Source: Variovorax sp. PAMC28562
Lineage (GTDB): Bacteria; Pseudomonadota; Gammaproteobacteria; Burkholderiales; Burkholderiaceae_C
DNA length: 64,000 bases
Assembly (NCBI RefSeq): GCF_014303735.1
Contig: NZ_CP060296.1
Location: 1,623,501 to 1,687,500 of the forward strand
Reading direction: 5' to 3'
Part shown: piece after piece, positions 8,501 to 16,505 of the stretch
Layout: every line of letters begins with the position of its first letter
How positions within the stretch are numbered: position 1 is the stretch's first letter
Notes under the pieces: generated by a model
Database searches by the model: none
Seen by the model: only the letters and a program-made list of their open reading frames with translations
What the model was told of the DNA's origin: nothing
Program-made: the position numbers and the translations under genes

Positions 8501-8992
8501 ATGACTCAAGAGAACGTTGTCACACAAAATGAAGTGGTTGTGTACTTCGACGGCGCGTGTCCGGTTTGCTCCAGCGAGATCGCCTATTACCGCCGCCAAC
8601 CGGGTGCGGACACCTGCCAGTGGATCGACGCTTCGAACTGCGCAGAAACGGATCTGGGGCCAGGCCTGACCCGCGCTGCCGCCTTGAAACGCTTTCACGT
8701 GCGCCGGCCCGATGGAACGCTCGCGGACGGTGCCCGCGGCTTCGGCGTCTTGTGGCAAGCACTGCCCCGCACAGCGTGGCTGGGGCACATCGTTTCGTTC
8801 GGTCCGATGCCCATCGTGCTCGATTTCACTTACCGCGGCTTTCTGGCGGTCCGGCCACTCTGGCGCAAGACGCCGTCCGAATTGCCCGCGACCTCAGCGA
8901 CCCCGGTCGACACCACCAACGAGCACGCGGGCGAACCGCGTCCGGTGCAGAGCGGCTCGGGCGCCTTCGGCGCACTAGTTCGCCGTCTCTGA
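8501..8992 (+). CDS. DCC-family (DUF393, YuxK-like) thiol-disulfide-type protein
   Basis: A 163-residue protein beginning at ATG 8501 (MTQENVV), with AGGTG 5 bp upstream; an ATG 21 bp further upstream is less well placed. It contains the family signature VVVYFDGACPVCSSEI, with the CxxC cysteines at residues 20 and 23, in a thioredoxin-like fold. Members are presumed redox proteins but the reaction is not established. It precedes the FAD oxidoreductase by 30 bp and is probably co-transcribed with it under the divergent MerR regulator. The last 40 residues are low-complexity and poorly conserved in character. Confidence 0.85.
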   Translation: MTQENVVTQNEVVVYFDGACPVCSSEIAYYRRQPGADTCQWIDASNCAETDLGPGLTRAAALKRFHVRRPDGTLADGARGFGVLWQALPRTAWLGHIVSFGPMPIVLDFTYRGFLAVRPLWRKTPSELPATSATPVDTTNEHAGEPRPVQSGSGAFGALVRRL

Positions 8993-9022
8993 TTCACCTT
9001 CCATCTCCAAAAGGAAAAACCG

Positions 9023-10120
9023 ATGTCAAGCCGCAAAATTCGTCCCGCCATCGCGGTCATTGGGGCAGGGATAGCCGGGACGTCCTGCGCCGCGGCGCTC
9101 CTGCGTGCCGGGCACGACGTCACGCTGTTCGAGAAATCGAACAACGTCGGCGGTCGAATGGCCACCCGACGCGTTCAATGGACCGACGCTTCCGGCGTCG
9201 AGAGGTCGACTGATCTCGACCATGGAGCGCAACAGTTCAGTGCGCAAAGCCCGCGCTTCCGGGCGGTCGTCGCTCGCGCAGAGGCGGCTGGGCAAGCCGA
9301 GTTTTGGCAGCAGCGCGTGTATGCGGCGTTCCCCGAGCCGAGGATGCGACTTCGGGTCATGCCGGTTCCCGACATGCCTTCGTTCTGCCGAAACCTGCTC
9401 GGCGGCGTGCCCATGCGCATGGGCCAACAAGTGCAAAGGCTGCAACGGGGGGTCGATGGTTGGCGCCTCGTATTTTCGGACGGCGAGTCGGCTGGATTGT
9501 TCGACCATGTGATGCTGGCCATGCCGCCGGCCCAGGCCGCGCTGTTATTGGCGGGACACAAGGACGATTGGGCCGACGCACTTGCAGCCGTTCCCATGAC
9601 GCCATGCTGGACGCTGATGGCCGTCACCGACGATGTCGATTGGCCCTGGGATGCCGCCGAGCCGGAAAACGGCCCCCTCGCAGTGGTGACGCGCAACGAC
9701 CGCAAGCCGGGTCGCGACGGCGCTGTCGGCTGTGCCAGTTGGGTAGCCCACGCCACGGCCGCCTGGAGCGAGGCGCATCTGGAAGACGATCCCAAAGCCG
9801 TCGTGCAGATGTTGCGTGCTGCACTCACCGCGTTGATGCCTCCGGATTCGCAGCGCAAGTGGCAGCATGTAGGCGTGCATCGCTGGCTGTATGCCTCACT
9901 TGGACAGCCATCGTCGGGGCACTCCGAATGCTGGTGGGATCCGGTGATCGGCCTCGGCGTTTGCGGAGATTCATTCGGCGCAGGCACGGTCGAGGCGGCC
10001 TGGCGTTCCGGGGACGAGCTTGCAGACACAGTGGCTGCCAGCCTCGACACGGAACTGATCGTGGTCGAGGAGATCCCGCAAGTGATGGCGCGGGTCCGGA
10101 TTACGCAAGAGATCCATTGA
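9023..10120 (+). CDS. NAD(P)/FAD-dependent oxidoreductase, renalase/amine-oxidase-like
   Basis: The 365-residue protein starts with a dinucleotide-binding motif IAVIGAGIAGTSCAAALL followed by an acidic-end strand (TLFEKSNNVGGRMATRR), typical of renalase-like and amine-oxidase-superfamily flavoproteins. A later LDHGAQQFS segment and the C-terminal GLGVCGDSFGAGTVEAAWRS (second FAD contact) complete the fold. An AAAAGGA lies just upstream of ATG 9023. It forms a two-gene unit with the DCC protein. In LitR-type regulons such flavoproteins accompany photolyases, but no photolyase is present here. Substrate unknown. Confidence 0.88.
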   Translation: MSSRKIRPAIAVIGAGIAGTSCAAALLRAGHDVTLFEKSNNVGGRMATRRVQWTDASGVERSTDLDHGAQQFSAQSPRFRAVVARAEAAGQAEFWQQRVYAAFPEPRMRLRVMPVPDMPSFCRNLLGGVPMRMGQQVQRLQRGVDGWRLVFSDGESAGLFDHVMLAMPPAQAALLLAGHKDDWADALAAVPMTPCWTLMAVTDDVDWPWDAAEPENGPLAVVTRNDRKPGRDGAVGCASWVAHATAAWSEAHLEDDPKAVVQMLRAALTALMPPDSQRKWQHVGVHRWLYASLGQPSSGHSECWWDPVIGLGVCGDSFGAGTVEAAWRSGDELADTVAASLDTELIVVEEIPQVMARVRITQEIH

Positions 10121-10139
10121 ACCCCGGCGGCGGCGCGGC

Positions 10140-11390
10140 TTACCTGTAGCTGCGCGCGTCTTCGATCACCTTGCCATCGTTCGGAAGACTGTTCGGCGTT
10201 ACGCATTCGACCGCGCCGCGCAGCTTCGTGACTTCGCGAATCGTTTCCGCCACTCGCGCTTCCAGTCCTTCGGGTGCGCCGTCGCACTCCAGCTTTAGCG
10301 TCATGCGGTCGTCGCCCATCTCGCCTTCGACCACCAGACGTGCGCGCCGCACTTCCGGAAACCGGCTTGCGATGTCCGCCACTTGCGATGGGTGGACGAA
10401 CATGCCGCGCACTTTGGTGGTCTGGTCGGCGCGGCCGAGCCATCCCTTGATACGTTTGTTGGTACGGCCGGTGGGGCAATCGCCGGCCAACACTGAAGAC
10501 AAGTCGCCGGTGCCGAAGCGCACCAGCGGGTAGTCTCGATTGAAGGTGGTCACCACGATCTCGCCGACCTCGCCATCGGGCACGGGGTCACCGGTGCCGG
10601 GCCGCACGATCTCCACCAGCACGCCTTCGTCGAGCACCAGGCCTTCGCGCGCGCTCGTTTCGTAAGCGACCAGGCCCAGGTCGGCCGTTGCGTAGCACTG
10701 CGTGCCGCGTACTCCGTGCGCATCGATCCAGTCGCGCAGGCTGGGTGGAAAAGCCTCGCCCGACACGAGCGCTTTTTTGAGTCTGGGGAGCGGCGTTTTC
10801 AGCTCTGCAGCCTTCTCGAGAATGATCTTCAGGAAGCTCGGCGTGCCAATGTAGCCCTCGGCCTGCAGATCGACCATCGCGTCGACCTGCTGCTCGGTCT
10901 GGCCGATGCCGCCGGCAAACACCGTGCAGCCCATCGCGTGCGCGCCGCTTTCCATGATCGAGCCCGCAGGGGTCATGTGATAGCTAAAGCAGTTGTGCAC
11001 CAGCTCGCCGCTGCGAAAGCCTGCCGCGTGCAGCGCGCGTGCCGTCCGCCAGTAGTCGCGCGCTTCGCCTTCGGGTTCGTAGATGGTGCCTGGGCTCGCG
11101 AACACGCGCGGCATGCGCGAGCCACGCGCGATCGCCGCGAAGCCGCCGAACGGGTCGTTCGCGCGTCGTTCTTTCTGCAGCGCGAGCAGTTCCGATTTGC
11201 GTGTGACCGGCAACCGGGACAGCGCTTCGCGCGACGTGATGTCGGCCGGCTTCACGCCATCGAGAATCTTCGCGAAGGCCGGCGCTGCAGTCTGCGCCTG
11301 CATGATCTGTTTGGGCAATGCGGCGAGCAAGTCGCGCTCGCGTTCGGCCGGGTCGCGCACTTCGAGCGCGTCGTAAAAATCTGTCGTCAT
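10140..11390 (-). CDS. Phenylacetate-CoA ligase-like (PaaK-type) adenylate-forming enzyme
   Basis: A 416-residue protein from ATG 11390, overlapping the livF stop by ATGA, so it is translationally coupled. It shows the PaaK-type layout: an N-terminal region (MTTDFYDALEVRDPAERE), an acyl-adenylate core with GTIYEPEGEARDYWRTARAL, a central QCYATADLGLVAYET strand, LVRFGTGDLS, and a C-terminal domain ending in SLPNDGKVIEDAR. The motif GKVIED near the end supplies the catalytic lysine position. It would activate an aryl or arylalkyl acid to its CoA thioester. As last gene of the LIV-transporter operon it probably acts on the imported acid. Exact substrate unknown. Confidence 0.88.
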   Translation of the reverse strand: MTTDFYDALEVRDPAERERDLLAALPKQIMQAQTAAPAFAKILDGVKPADITSREALSRLPVTRKSELLALQKERRANDPFGGFAAIARGSRMPRVFASPGTIYEPEGEARDYWRTARALHAAGFRSGELVHNCFSYHMTPAGSIMESGAHAMGCTVFAGGIGQTEQQVDAMVDLQAEGYIGTPSFLKIILEKAAELKTPLPRLKKALVSGEAFPPSLRDWIDAHGVRGTQCYATADLGLVAYETSAREGLVLDEGVLVEIVRPGTGDPVPDGEVGEIVVTTFNRDYPLVRFGTGDLSSVLAGDCPTGRTNKRIKGWLGRADQTTKVRGMFVHPSQVADIASRFPEVRRARLVVEGEMGDDRMTLKLECDGAPEGLEARVAETIREVTKLRGAVECVTPNSLPNDGKVIEDARSYR

Positions 11391-12223
11391 GCCAACCACC
11401 GCTTTCTGCGCTTGTAGCTCTTCACGTCGCGAAAGCTCTTGCGGTCTGCGCCACCGACGCCGAGGTAGAACTCCTTGACGTCTTCGTTCTCGCGCAGGCT
11501 CTTCGCCTCGCCGTCCATGACGATGCGGCCGTTTTCCAGGATGTAGCCGTAATCGGCGTAGCGCAGTGCCATGTTGGTGTTCTGTTCGGCGAGCAAAAAG
11601 GTCACGCGCTCTTTTTCGTTCAGGTCTTTGACAATGCCGAACACCTCGTCGACGATCTGCGGCGCGAGGCCCATCGACGGTTCGTCGAGCAGCACCATGT
11701 TCGGTGCGGCCATCAGCGCGCGGCCGATGGCGCACATCTGTTGTTCACCGCCCGATGTGTATGCGGCCTGCGAAGAGCGGCGCGTTTTCAGGCGCGGAAA
11801 ATACGTGTAGACCTTCTCGAGCGTCTGCGCTATGGCGGCCTTGCCGTCGGTGCGCGTGTAGGCACCCGTCATCAGGTTCTCTTCGATGGTCAGGTGCGCG
11901 AAGCAGTGCCGGCCTTCCATGACCTGCACCAGCCCGCGCTTGACCAGGGCCGAGGGTGTCAGCGCTTCGATGCGCTCGCCGCGCAGCTCGATGGTGCCCT
12001 TGGTCACCGCGCCGCGCTCGGCTAGCAGCAGATTGCTCACCGCCCGCAACGTGGTCGTCTTGCCGGCACCGTTGCCGCCGAGCAGCGCCACGATCCCGCC
12101 CTCGGGCACCTTCAGCGACACACCCTTCAGCACGAGGATCACGTGGTTGTAGATCACCTCGATGCCGTTGACTTCGAGCAGCGGCTTGGCCGTCGGTGCA
12201 ATGGATGTGGCTGAAGATTCCAT
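11387..12223 (-). CDS. livF: LIV-type (branched-chain amino-acid/aromatic acid) ABC transporter ATP-binding protein, LivF type
   Basis: A 278-residue ATPase with Walker A GGNGAGKTTT near residue 50, Q-loop region, ABC signature YTSGGEQQM, Walker B MVLLDEPSMGL and a switch histidine replaced by the LivF-typical LLAEQNTNMALRYADYGYI. LivF-type ATPases pair with LivG to power LivH/LivM channels. It carries about 25 extra residues at the C-terminus (GVGGADRKSFRDVKSYKRRK). It sits between the binding-protein gene and the PaaK-like ligase, and its stop overlaps the ligase start. The transported compound is inferred from the ligases to be an organic acid. Confidence 0.93.
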   Translation of the reverse strand: MESSATSIAPTAKPLLEVNGIEVIYNHVILVLKGVSLKVPEGGIVALLGGNGAGKTTTLRAVSNLLLAERGAVTKGTIELRGERIEALTPSALVKRGLVQVMEGRHCFAHLTIEENLMTGAYTRTDGKAAIAQTLEKVYTYFPRLKTRRSSQAAYTSGGEQQMCAIGRALMAAPNMVLLDEPSMGLAPQIVDEVFGIVKDLNEKERVTFLLAEQNTNMALRYADYGYILENGRIVMDGEAKSLRENEDVKEFYLGVGGADRKSFRDVKSYKRRKRWLA

Positions 12224-12270
12224 GGGCGTTCTTTACGCGGTAGTTCGCTGTCGCTTGGAAGCTTGCAGCC

Positions 12271-13590
12271 TTAGCTGCAAGAACGCGCCTTGACGTTCTT
12301 GTCCTTGGCGTACTTTTCGGAGAACTCCTTGACAAGCGGGTCGATGAACTTCTTGTCCGACTGGTACCAGTCGGACTTGTTCTCCCACTTGCTGCCGTCC
12401 CACGTCACGATGCGCGCCCAGTCGGTGCCCATGTGGTTGCTGCAGGATGTCTTGACCGGCCGCATGATTTCGCCGAAGCCCAGCGCCTTCAGCTTGTCGG
12501 CCGTGAGGTCGAGGTTTTCATAACCCCAGCGCACCTGCTCCGACGTCAACGCCTTTCCCTTGCCGTACTTTTCCTGCGCGGCGCGAATGGCCTCGACCTG
12601 CAGCATCGAGATCATCATGCCGCGCGTGTGCGCCAGCGTGCCGACGCCGTCTGCCGCACCGGTGCCCTGACCCTTGTCGTAGACGAACTTCCTGAGGTCG
12701 TCCTGCACCTTGTCCTTGGCTGCGCTGTTGTGGATGGTGATGGCGTTGTAGCCCTTGGCACCGGCGCCGATGTCCTTCACGTCGTGATCGGAGCCGGCCC
12801 ACCAGATCGCGTACATCTTCTCGCGCGGGAAGCCGCTGGCCTGTGCTTCACGGATGCCGGCAGGCGTCATTACGCCGGCCGACCAGAACAACACGTAGTC
12901 GGGCTTCTGCTGGCGAATCTGCAGCCAGACCGACTTTTGCTCGACGCCGGGCGGCGTGACCGGGAACAGCGAGAGCTCGAAGCCTTCGGCTGCGGCGCGC
13001 TTTTGCAGCAGCGGGATCGGCTCCTTGCCGTAAGGCGAGTCGTGATAGACCAGCGCGATCTTCTTGCCCTTGAGGTTGCCTTTTTCTTTCTTGGCGATGT
13101 CCTGGATCATCACGTCGGCAGCAGTCCAGTAGGTGCCGAGCAACGGAAAGTTCCACTCGAACACCGTGCCGTCGACCGACTGCGACAGGCCGTACCCGGG
13201 CGTCTCGATCGCCACCTTGTCTGCGTAGGCCTTGTCGGTGACGGCGAAGGTGATGCCGGTCGATTGCGGATCGAAGCCCGACGCGCCGGTGCCCTTGCCC
13301 TTCAGGCGCTCGTAGCACTCCACGCCCTTGGCCGCGTCGTACGCCGTCTCGCATTCTTCATACGTGAGCTTGACGCCGTTGACGCCACCATCACGCGCAT
13401 TGACGAGCTTCAAGTAGTCCTGCTTGCCGTCGGCCCACGGGATGCCCAGGGGAGCGAACTGACCGGTGCGGTACACCAGCAGCGGCACGAACTGTTCGGC
13501 AGTCTGCGCCTGCGCGATCGAAGTCGCGGCGACCATCGAAAGTCCCGCGACGGCGAAGGCCGCGGTGCGAGCGAAGTTCATCAATCTCAT
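12271..13590 (-). CDS. LIV-type ABC transporter periplasmic substrate-binding protein (type 1 fold)
   Basis: A 439-residue periplasmic binding protein from ATG 13590, with AGGAGA 7 bp upstream. The signal peptide (MRLMNFARTAAFAVAGLSMV) is cleaved after AQAQ. The mature protein shows the LivK/HmgL-like Peripla_BP_6 fold: VPLLVYRTGQFAPLGIPWAD near the N-terminus, GKKIALVYHDSPYGKE in the domain crossover, and a lone disulfide-like YEECETAYDAAKGVECYERL segment. It is longer than LivK (about 370), like the aromatic-acid members of this family. It should bind the substrate and deliver it to LivH/LivM. Confidence 0.92.
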   Translation of the reverse strand: MRLMNFARTAAFAVAGLSMVAATSIAQAQTAEQFVPLLVYRTGQFAPLGIPWADGKQDYLKLVNARDGGVNGVKLTYEECETAYDAAKGVECYERLKGKGTGASGFDPQSTGITFAVTDKAYADKVAIETPGYGLSQSVDGTVFEWNFPLLGTYWTAADVMIQDIAKKEKGNLKGKKIALVYHDSPYGKEPIPLLQKRAAAEGFELSLFPVTPPGVEQKSVWLQIRQQKPDYVLFWSAGVMTPAGIREAQASGFPREKMYAIWWAGSDHDVKDIGAGAKGYNAITIHNSAAKDKVQDDLRKFVYDKGQGTGAADGVGTLAHTRGMMISMLQVEAIRAAQEKYGKGKALTSEQVRWGYENLDLTADKLKALGFGEIMRPVKTSCSNHMGTDWARIVTWDGSKWENKSDWYQSDKKFIDPLVKEFSEKYAKDKNVKARSCS

Positions 13591-13671
13591 GGCTTGTCTC
13601 CTTTTATTGAGCACATCAAAGTGCAGGGTTGGAACGACGTTGAAAACGGTGAGTGAGCGGGTTCAGTGCGG

Positions 13672-14736
13672 TCAATGCGGGAAGGGCCACAGCCGCAGCT
13701 TCTGTCGCGCCGTCGACCACAGCCGCGCCAGTCCGTGCGGCTCGACGATCAAGAAGAAAACGATCAGTGCGCCGAAAATCATGTGCTCCAGATGCGACGC
13801 CGTAGCGGTCGATATCGACAAGCCGAGCCAGTGCGGCACGTAGTTCAGGAGCAGCGGCAGCATCACGATGAAGGCAGCGCCAAAGAAGGCGCCGGCAATC
13901 GATCCGAGCCCGCCGATGATGATCATGAAGAGCAACTGGAACGACTTGTCGATGCCAAAGGCCGCCGGCTCCCATGCACCCAGATGCACGAAGCCCCACA
14001 GCGCACCGGCCACGCCGACGATGAAGCTGCTGACCGCAAACGCAGTGAGCTTGGCGTACACCGGGCGAATGCCGATAACGGCCGCGGCCACGTCCATGTC
14101 GCGCATTGCCATCCACTCGCGGCCGATGGCGCCGCGCACCAGGTTCTTGGCCAGCAGGCCGAACACCACGACGAAGCCGAGACACAGCAAATACTTTTGT
14201 ACCGGCGTGTTGAACTCGAAGCCCAGCATCTGCAGGGTACGCACGCTGACCGAGCCGGAAGACGAGTCGTTGGTGACCCACTTCACCCGGTTGGTGAACC
14301 AGTCGATGAAGAACTGCGCGGCCAGCGTCGCGACCGCCAGGTACAGCCCGCGGATGCGCAGGCTCGGTATGCCGAAGAGCACGCCCAGCACCGTGGCGGC
14401 CAGCCCGCCGCCGAGGATAGCGATCAACAGCGGCATGCCCTCGACGCGCGCCTGCAGGTTGAAGGCCGCGTACGCGCCAATCGCCATGAAGGCGCCCGTG
14501 CCGAGCGAGATCTGCCCGCAATACCCGACCAGGATGTTGAGCCCGATGGCCGCCAGCGCGAGGATCAGAAAAGGGATCAGCACCGCGCGAAAGCTGTAGT
14601 CGCTCACCGTGAGCGGCACCACGACGAACGCGATGACCGCCAGCGCCAGCATCGCCCAGCGGTCTTGCGCGATCGGGAACAGCGCCAGGTCGGCCCGGTA
14701 GCTGCTCTTGAATTGACCGTTTTCTCTGTAGAACAT
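13672..14736 (-). CDS. livM: LIV-type ABC transporter permease, LivM type
   Basis: A 354-residue inner-membrane permease. Hydrophobic helices begin at MLALAVIAFVVVPLTV, and the BPD_transp_2 core includes ALAAIGLNILVGYCGQISLG, the family's conserved first-loop motif. The coupling-helix region VYAKLTAFAVSSFIVGVAGAL and IIIGGLGSIAGAFFGAAFIV follow. Slightly longer than E. coli-type core LivM because of both terminal extensions. It lies 13 bp downstream of livH and 81 bp upstream of the binding-protein gene. Confidence 0.92.
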   Translation of the reverse strand: MFYRENGQFKSSYRADLALFPIAQDRWAMLALAVIAFVVVPLTVSDYSFRAVLIPFLILALAAIGLNILVGYCGQISLGTGAFMAIGAYAAFNLQARVEGMPLLIAILGGGLAATVLGVLFGIPSLRIRGLYLAVATLAAQFFIDWFTNRVKWVTNDSSSGSVSVRTLQMLGFEFNTPVQKYLLCLGFVVVFGLLAKNLVRGAIGREWMAMRDMDVAAAVIGIRPVYAKLTAFAVSSFIVGVAGALWGFVHLGAWEPAAFGIDKSFQLLFMIIIGGLGSIAGAFFGAAFIVMLPLLLNYVPHWLGLSISTATASHLEHMIFGALIVFFLIVEPHGLARLWSTARQKLRLWPFPH

Positions 14737-14749
14737 AGTGGCGGTTTCG

Positions 14750-15679
14750 TCAGACGCGGTCGATGATCTTGTCGCCGAACAGACCTTGCGGGCGGATCAA
14801 CAGAACTGCGAGCGCCAGCACATAAGCGAACCAGTTTTCGATGCCGCCGCCGAGGTACGAGCCCAGATAGATCTCTGAAAGCTTCTCGCCGACGCCGATG
14901 ATCAGCCCGCCGATGATGGCGCCGGGTACCGAGGTGAGGCCACCGAGAATCACCACCGGAAACGCCTTCAGCGCGACCAGCGAAATCGAGTACTGCACGC
15001 CGAGCTTGCTGCCCCAGATCACGCCTGCGACCAGCGCGACGATGCCGCCGACCGACCACACGATGACCCAGATTCGGCCGAGTGGAATGCCGATCGACTG
15101 CGCCGCCTGATGGTCGTCGGCCACGGCGCGCAGCGCGCGACCGGTGCGCGTCTTCTGGAAAAACAGGGTCAGCAGAATGACCAGCGTTGCCGCAGCGACC
15201 GCCGAGTACATGTCTTCCTTGTTCAACAGCAAGCCGCCTTCGAAGATGTTCTCCAGAACCAGCAGCGGATCTTTCGGCATGCCGACGTCGATCTTGTAAG
15301 TCGCACTGCCGAAGATCAGCTGGCCTGCGCCGTCGAGCACGTTGCCGATTCCGAGCGTCGCCATCAGCAGGGTGATGCCCTCCTGGTTGACCAGCCGCCG
15401 CAACGCGAAGCGCTCGACCAGCCAGGCGACGCCGACCATGCACAGGGCCGCTGCGATGAACGCCAGGATGTTGGCCAGTACCAGGCTGCTGAAGCCGAAC
15501 CACAGCGGGAACCATTCGGAGAACCGTGCCATCGCCAGCGCCGCGAACAACACCATCGCACCCTGCGCGAAGTTGAAGACGCCGGACGCCTTGAAGATCA
15601 GTACGAAGCCCAGCGCGACCAGGGCGTAGAGCATGCCGACCATCAGGCCGCCGAACAGGGTCTCAAGAAAAAAGCCCAT
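14750..15679 (-). CDS. livH: LIV-type ABC transporter permease, LivH type
   Basis: A 309-residue polytopic permease starting MGFFLETLFGGLMVGMLYAL. The motif ALGFVLIFKASGVFNFAQGA is diagnostic of LivH. RALRAVADDHQAAQSIGIPL is the cytoplasmic coupling loop that contacts LivG/LivF, and VILGGLTSVPGAIIGGLIIG closes the core. It pairs with LivM to form the channel. The start lies one base from the livG stop, so the two are co-translated. Confidence 0.93.
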   Translation of the reverse strand: MGFFLETLFGGLMVGMLYALVALGFVLIFKASGVFNFAQGAMVLFAALAMARFSEWFPLWFGFSSLVLANILAFIAAALCMVGVAWLVERFALRRLVNQEGITLLMATLGIGNVLDGAGQLIFGSATYKIDVGMPKDPLLVLENIFEGGLLLNKEDMYSAVAAATLVILLTLFFQKTRTGRALRAVADDHQAAQSIGIPLGRIWVIVWSVGGIVALVAGVIWGSKLGVQYSISLVALKAFPVVILGGLTSVPGAIIGGLIIGVGEKLSEIYLGSYLGGGIENWFAYVLALAVLLIRPQGLFGDKIIDRV

Positions 15680-15680
15680 G

Positions 15681-16505
15681 TCAATGTTCCACGCCCAGGT
15701 ACGCCCGGATCACGTCTTCGTTGTTGCGCACTTCGTCCGGCGTACCGTCGCCGATCTTCTTGCCGTAGTCGAGCACCACCAGGCGGTCGCTGATGTCCAT
15801 CACCACGCCCATGTCGTGCTCGATCAGCACGATGGTGGTGCCGAACTCGTCGTTGACGTCGAGGATGAAGCGGCTCATGTCCTGCTTTTCTTCCACGTTC
15901 ATGCCGGCCATCGGCTCGTCGAGCAACAGCACCTGCGGCTCCATCGCCAGCGCGCGGCCGAGGTCGACGCGCTTCTGCAAGCCGTAGGGCAGCTGCCCCA
16001 CCGGCGTTTTGCGAAACGGCTGGATCTCCAGGAAGTCGATGATGCGTTCGACGAATTCGCGCTGCTCCAGCTCTTCGCGTTCGGCCGATCCCCAGCCGAA
16101 CGGATTGCGAAAGGCTTGCGCGAGCAGGCTGCTCTTCATCTTCAGGTTGCGGCCCGTCATGATGTTGTCGAGCGCGCTCATGCCCTTGAAGAGCGCCAGA
16201 TTCTGGAAGGTGCGTGCCACGCCCATTTCGGCTACCTGGCGCGAGTTCATGTGCGTGAAGGTCTGGCCGCGGAAGGTGATGGAGCCTTGCTGCGGCTGGT
16301 ACACGCCGTTGATGCAGTTGAGCATCGAGCTCTTGCCCGCGCCGTTCGGCCCGATGATGGCGCGCACCTCGTGCTCGCGCACATCGAAGCTGATGTCCGT
16401 CAACGCCTTCACGCCACCGAAGCTGAGCGAGATGTTCTGCACGTCGAGGATGACCTCGCCGACTTTTCTATTTGCTTGCCCGGGGCGGCCCGGCGCGGCG
16501 CTCAT
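15681..16505 (-). CDS. livG: LIV-type ABC transporter ATP-binding protein, LivG type
   Basis: A 274-residue ATPase with Walker A IIGPNGAGKSS near residue 55, the LivG-type signature LPYGLQKRVDLGRAL in place of LSGGQ, Walker B VLLLDEPMAGM and switch histidine in LIEHDMGVVMDIS. An insertion around LKMKSSLLAQAFRNPFGWGS is typical of LivG. Its start codon overlaps the stop of the acyl-CoA synthetase (ATGA), and its stop nearly touches livH, placing it firmly within the operon. Confidence 0.93.
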   Translation of the reverse strand: MSAAPGRPGQANRKVGEVILDVQNISLSFGGVKALTDISFDVREHEVRAIIGPNGAGKSSMLNCINGVYQPQQGSITFRGQTFTHMNSRQVAEMGVARTFQNLALFKGMSALDNIMTGRNLKMKSSLLAQAFRNPFGWGSAEREELEQREFVERIIDFLEIQPFRKTPVGQLPYGLQKRVDLGRALAMEPQVLLLDEPMAGMNVEEKQDMSRFILDVNDEFGTTIVLIEHDMGVVMDISDRLVVLDYGKKIGDGTPDEVRNNEDVIRAYLGVEH

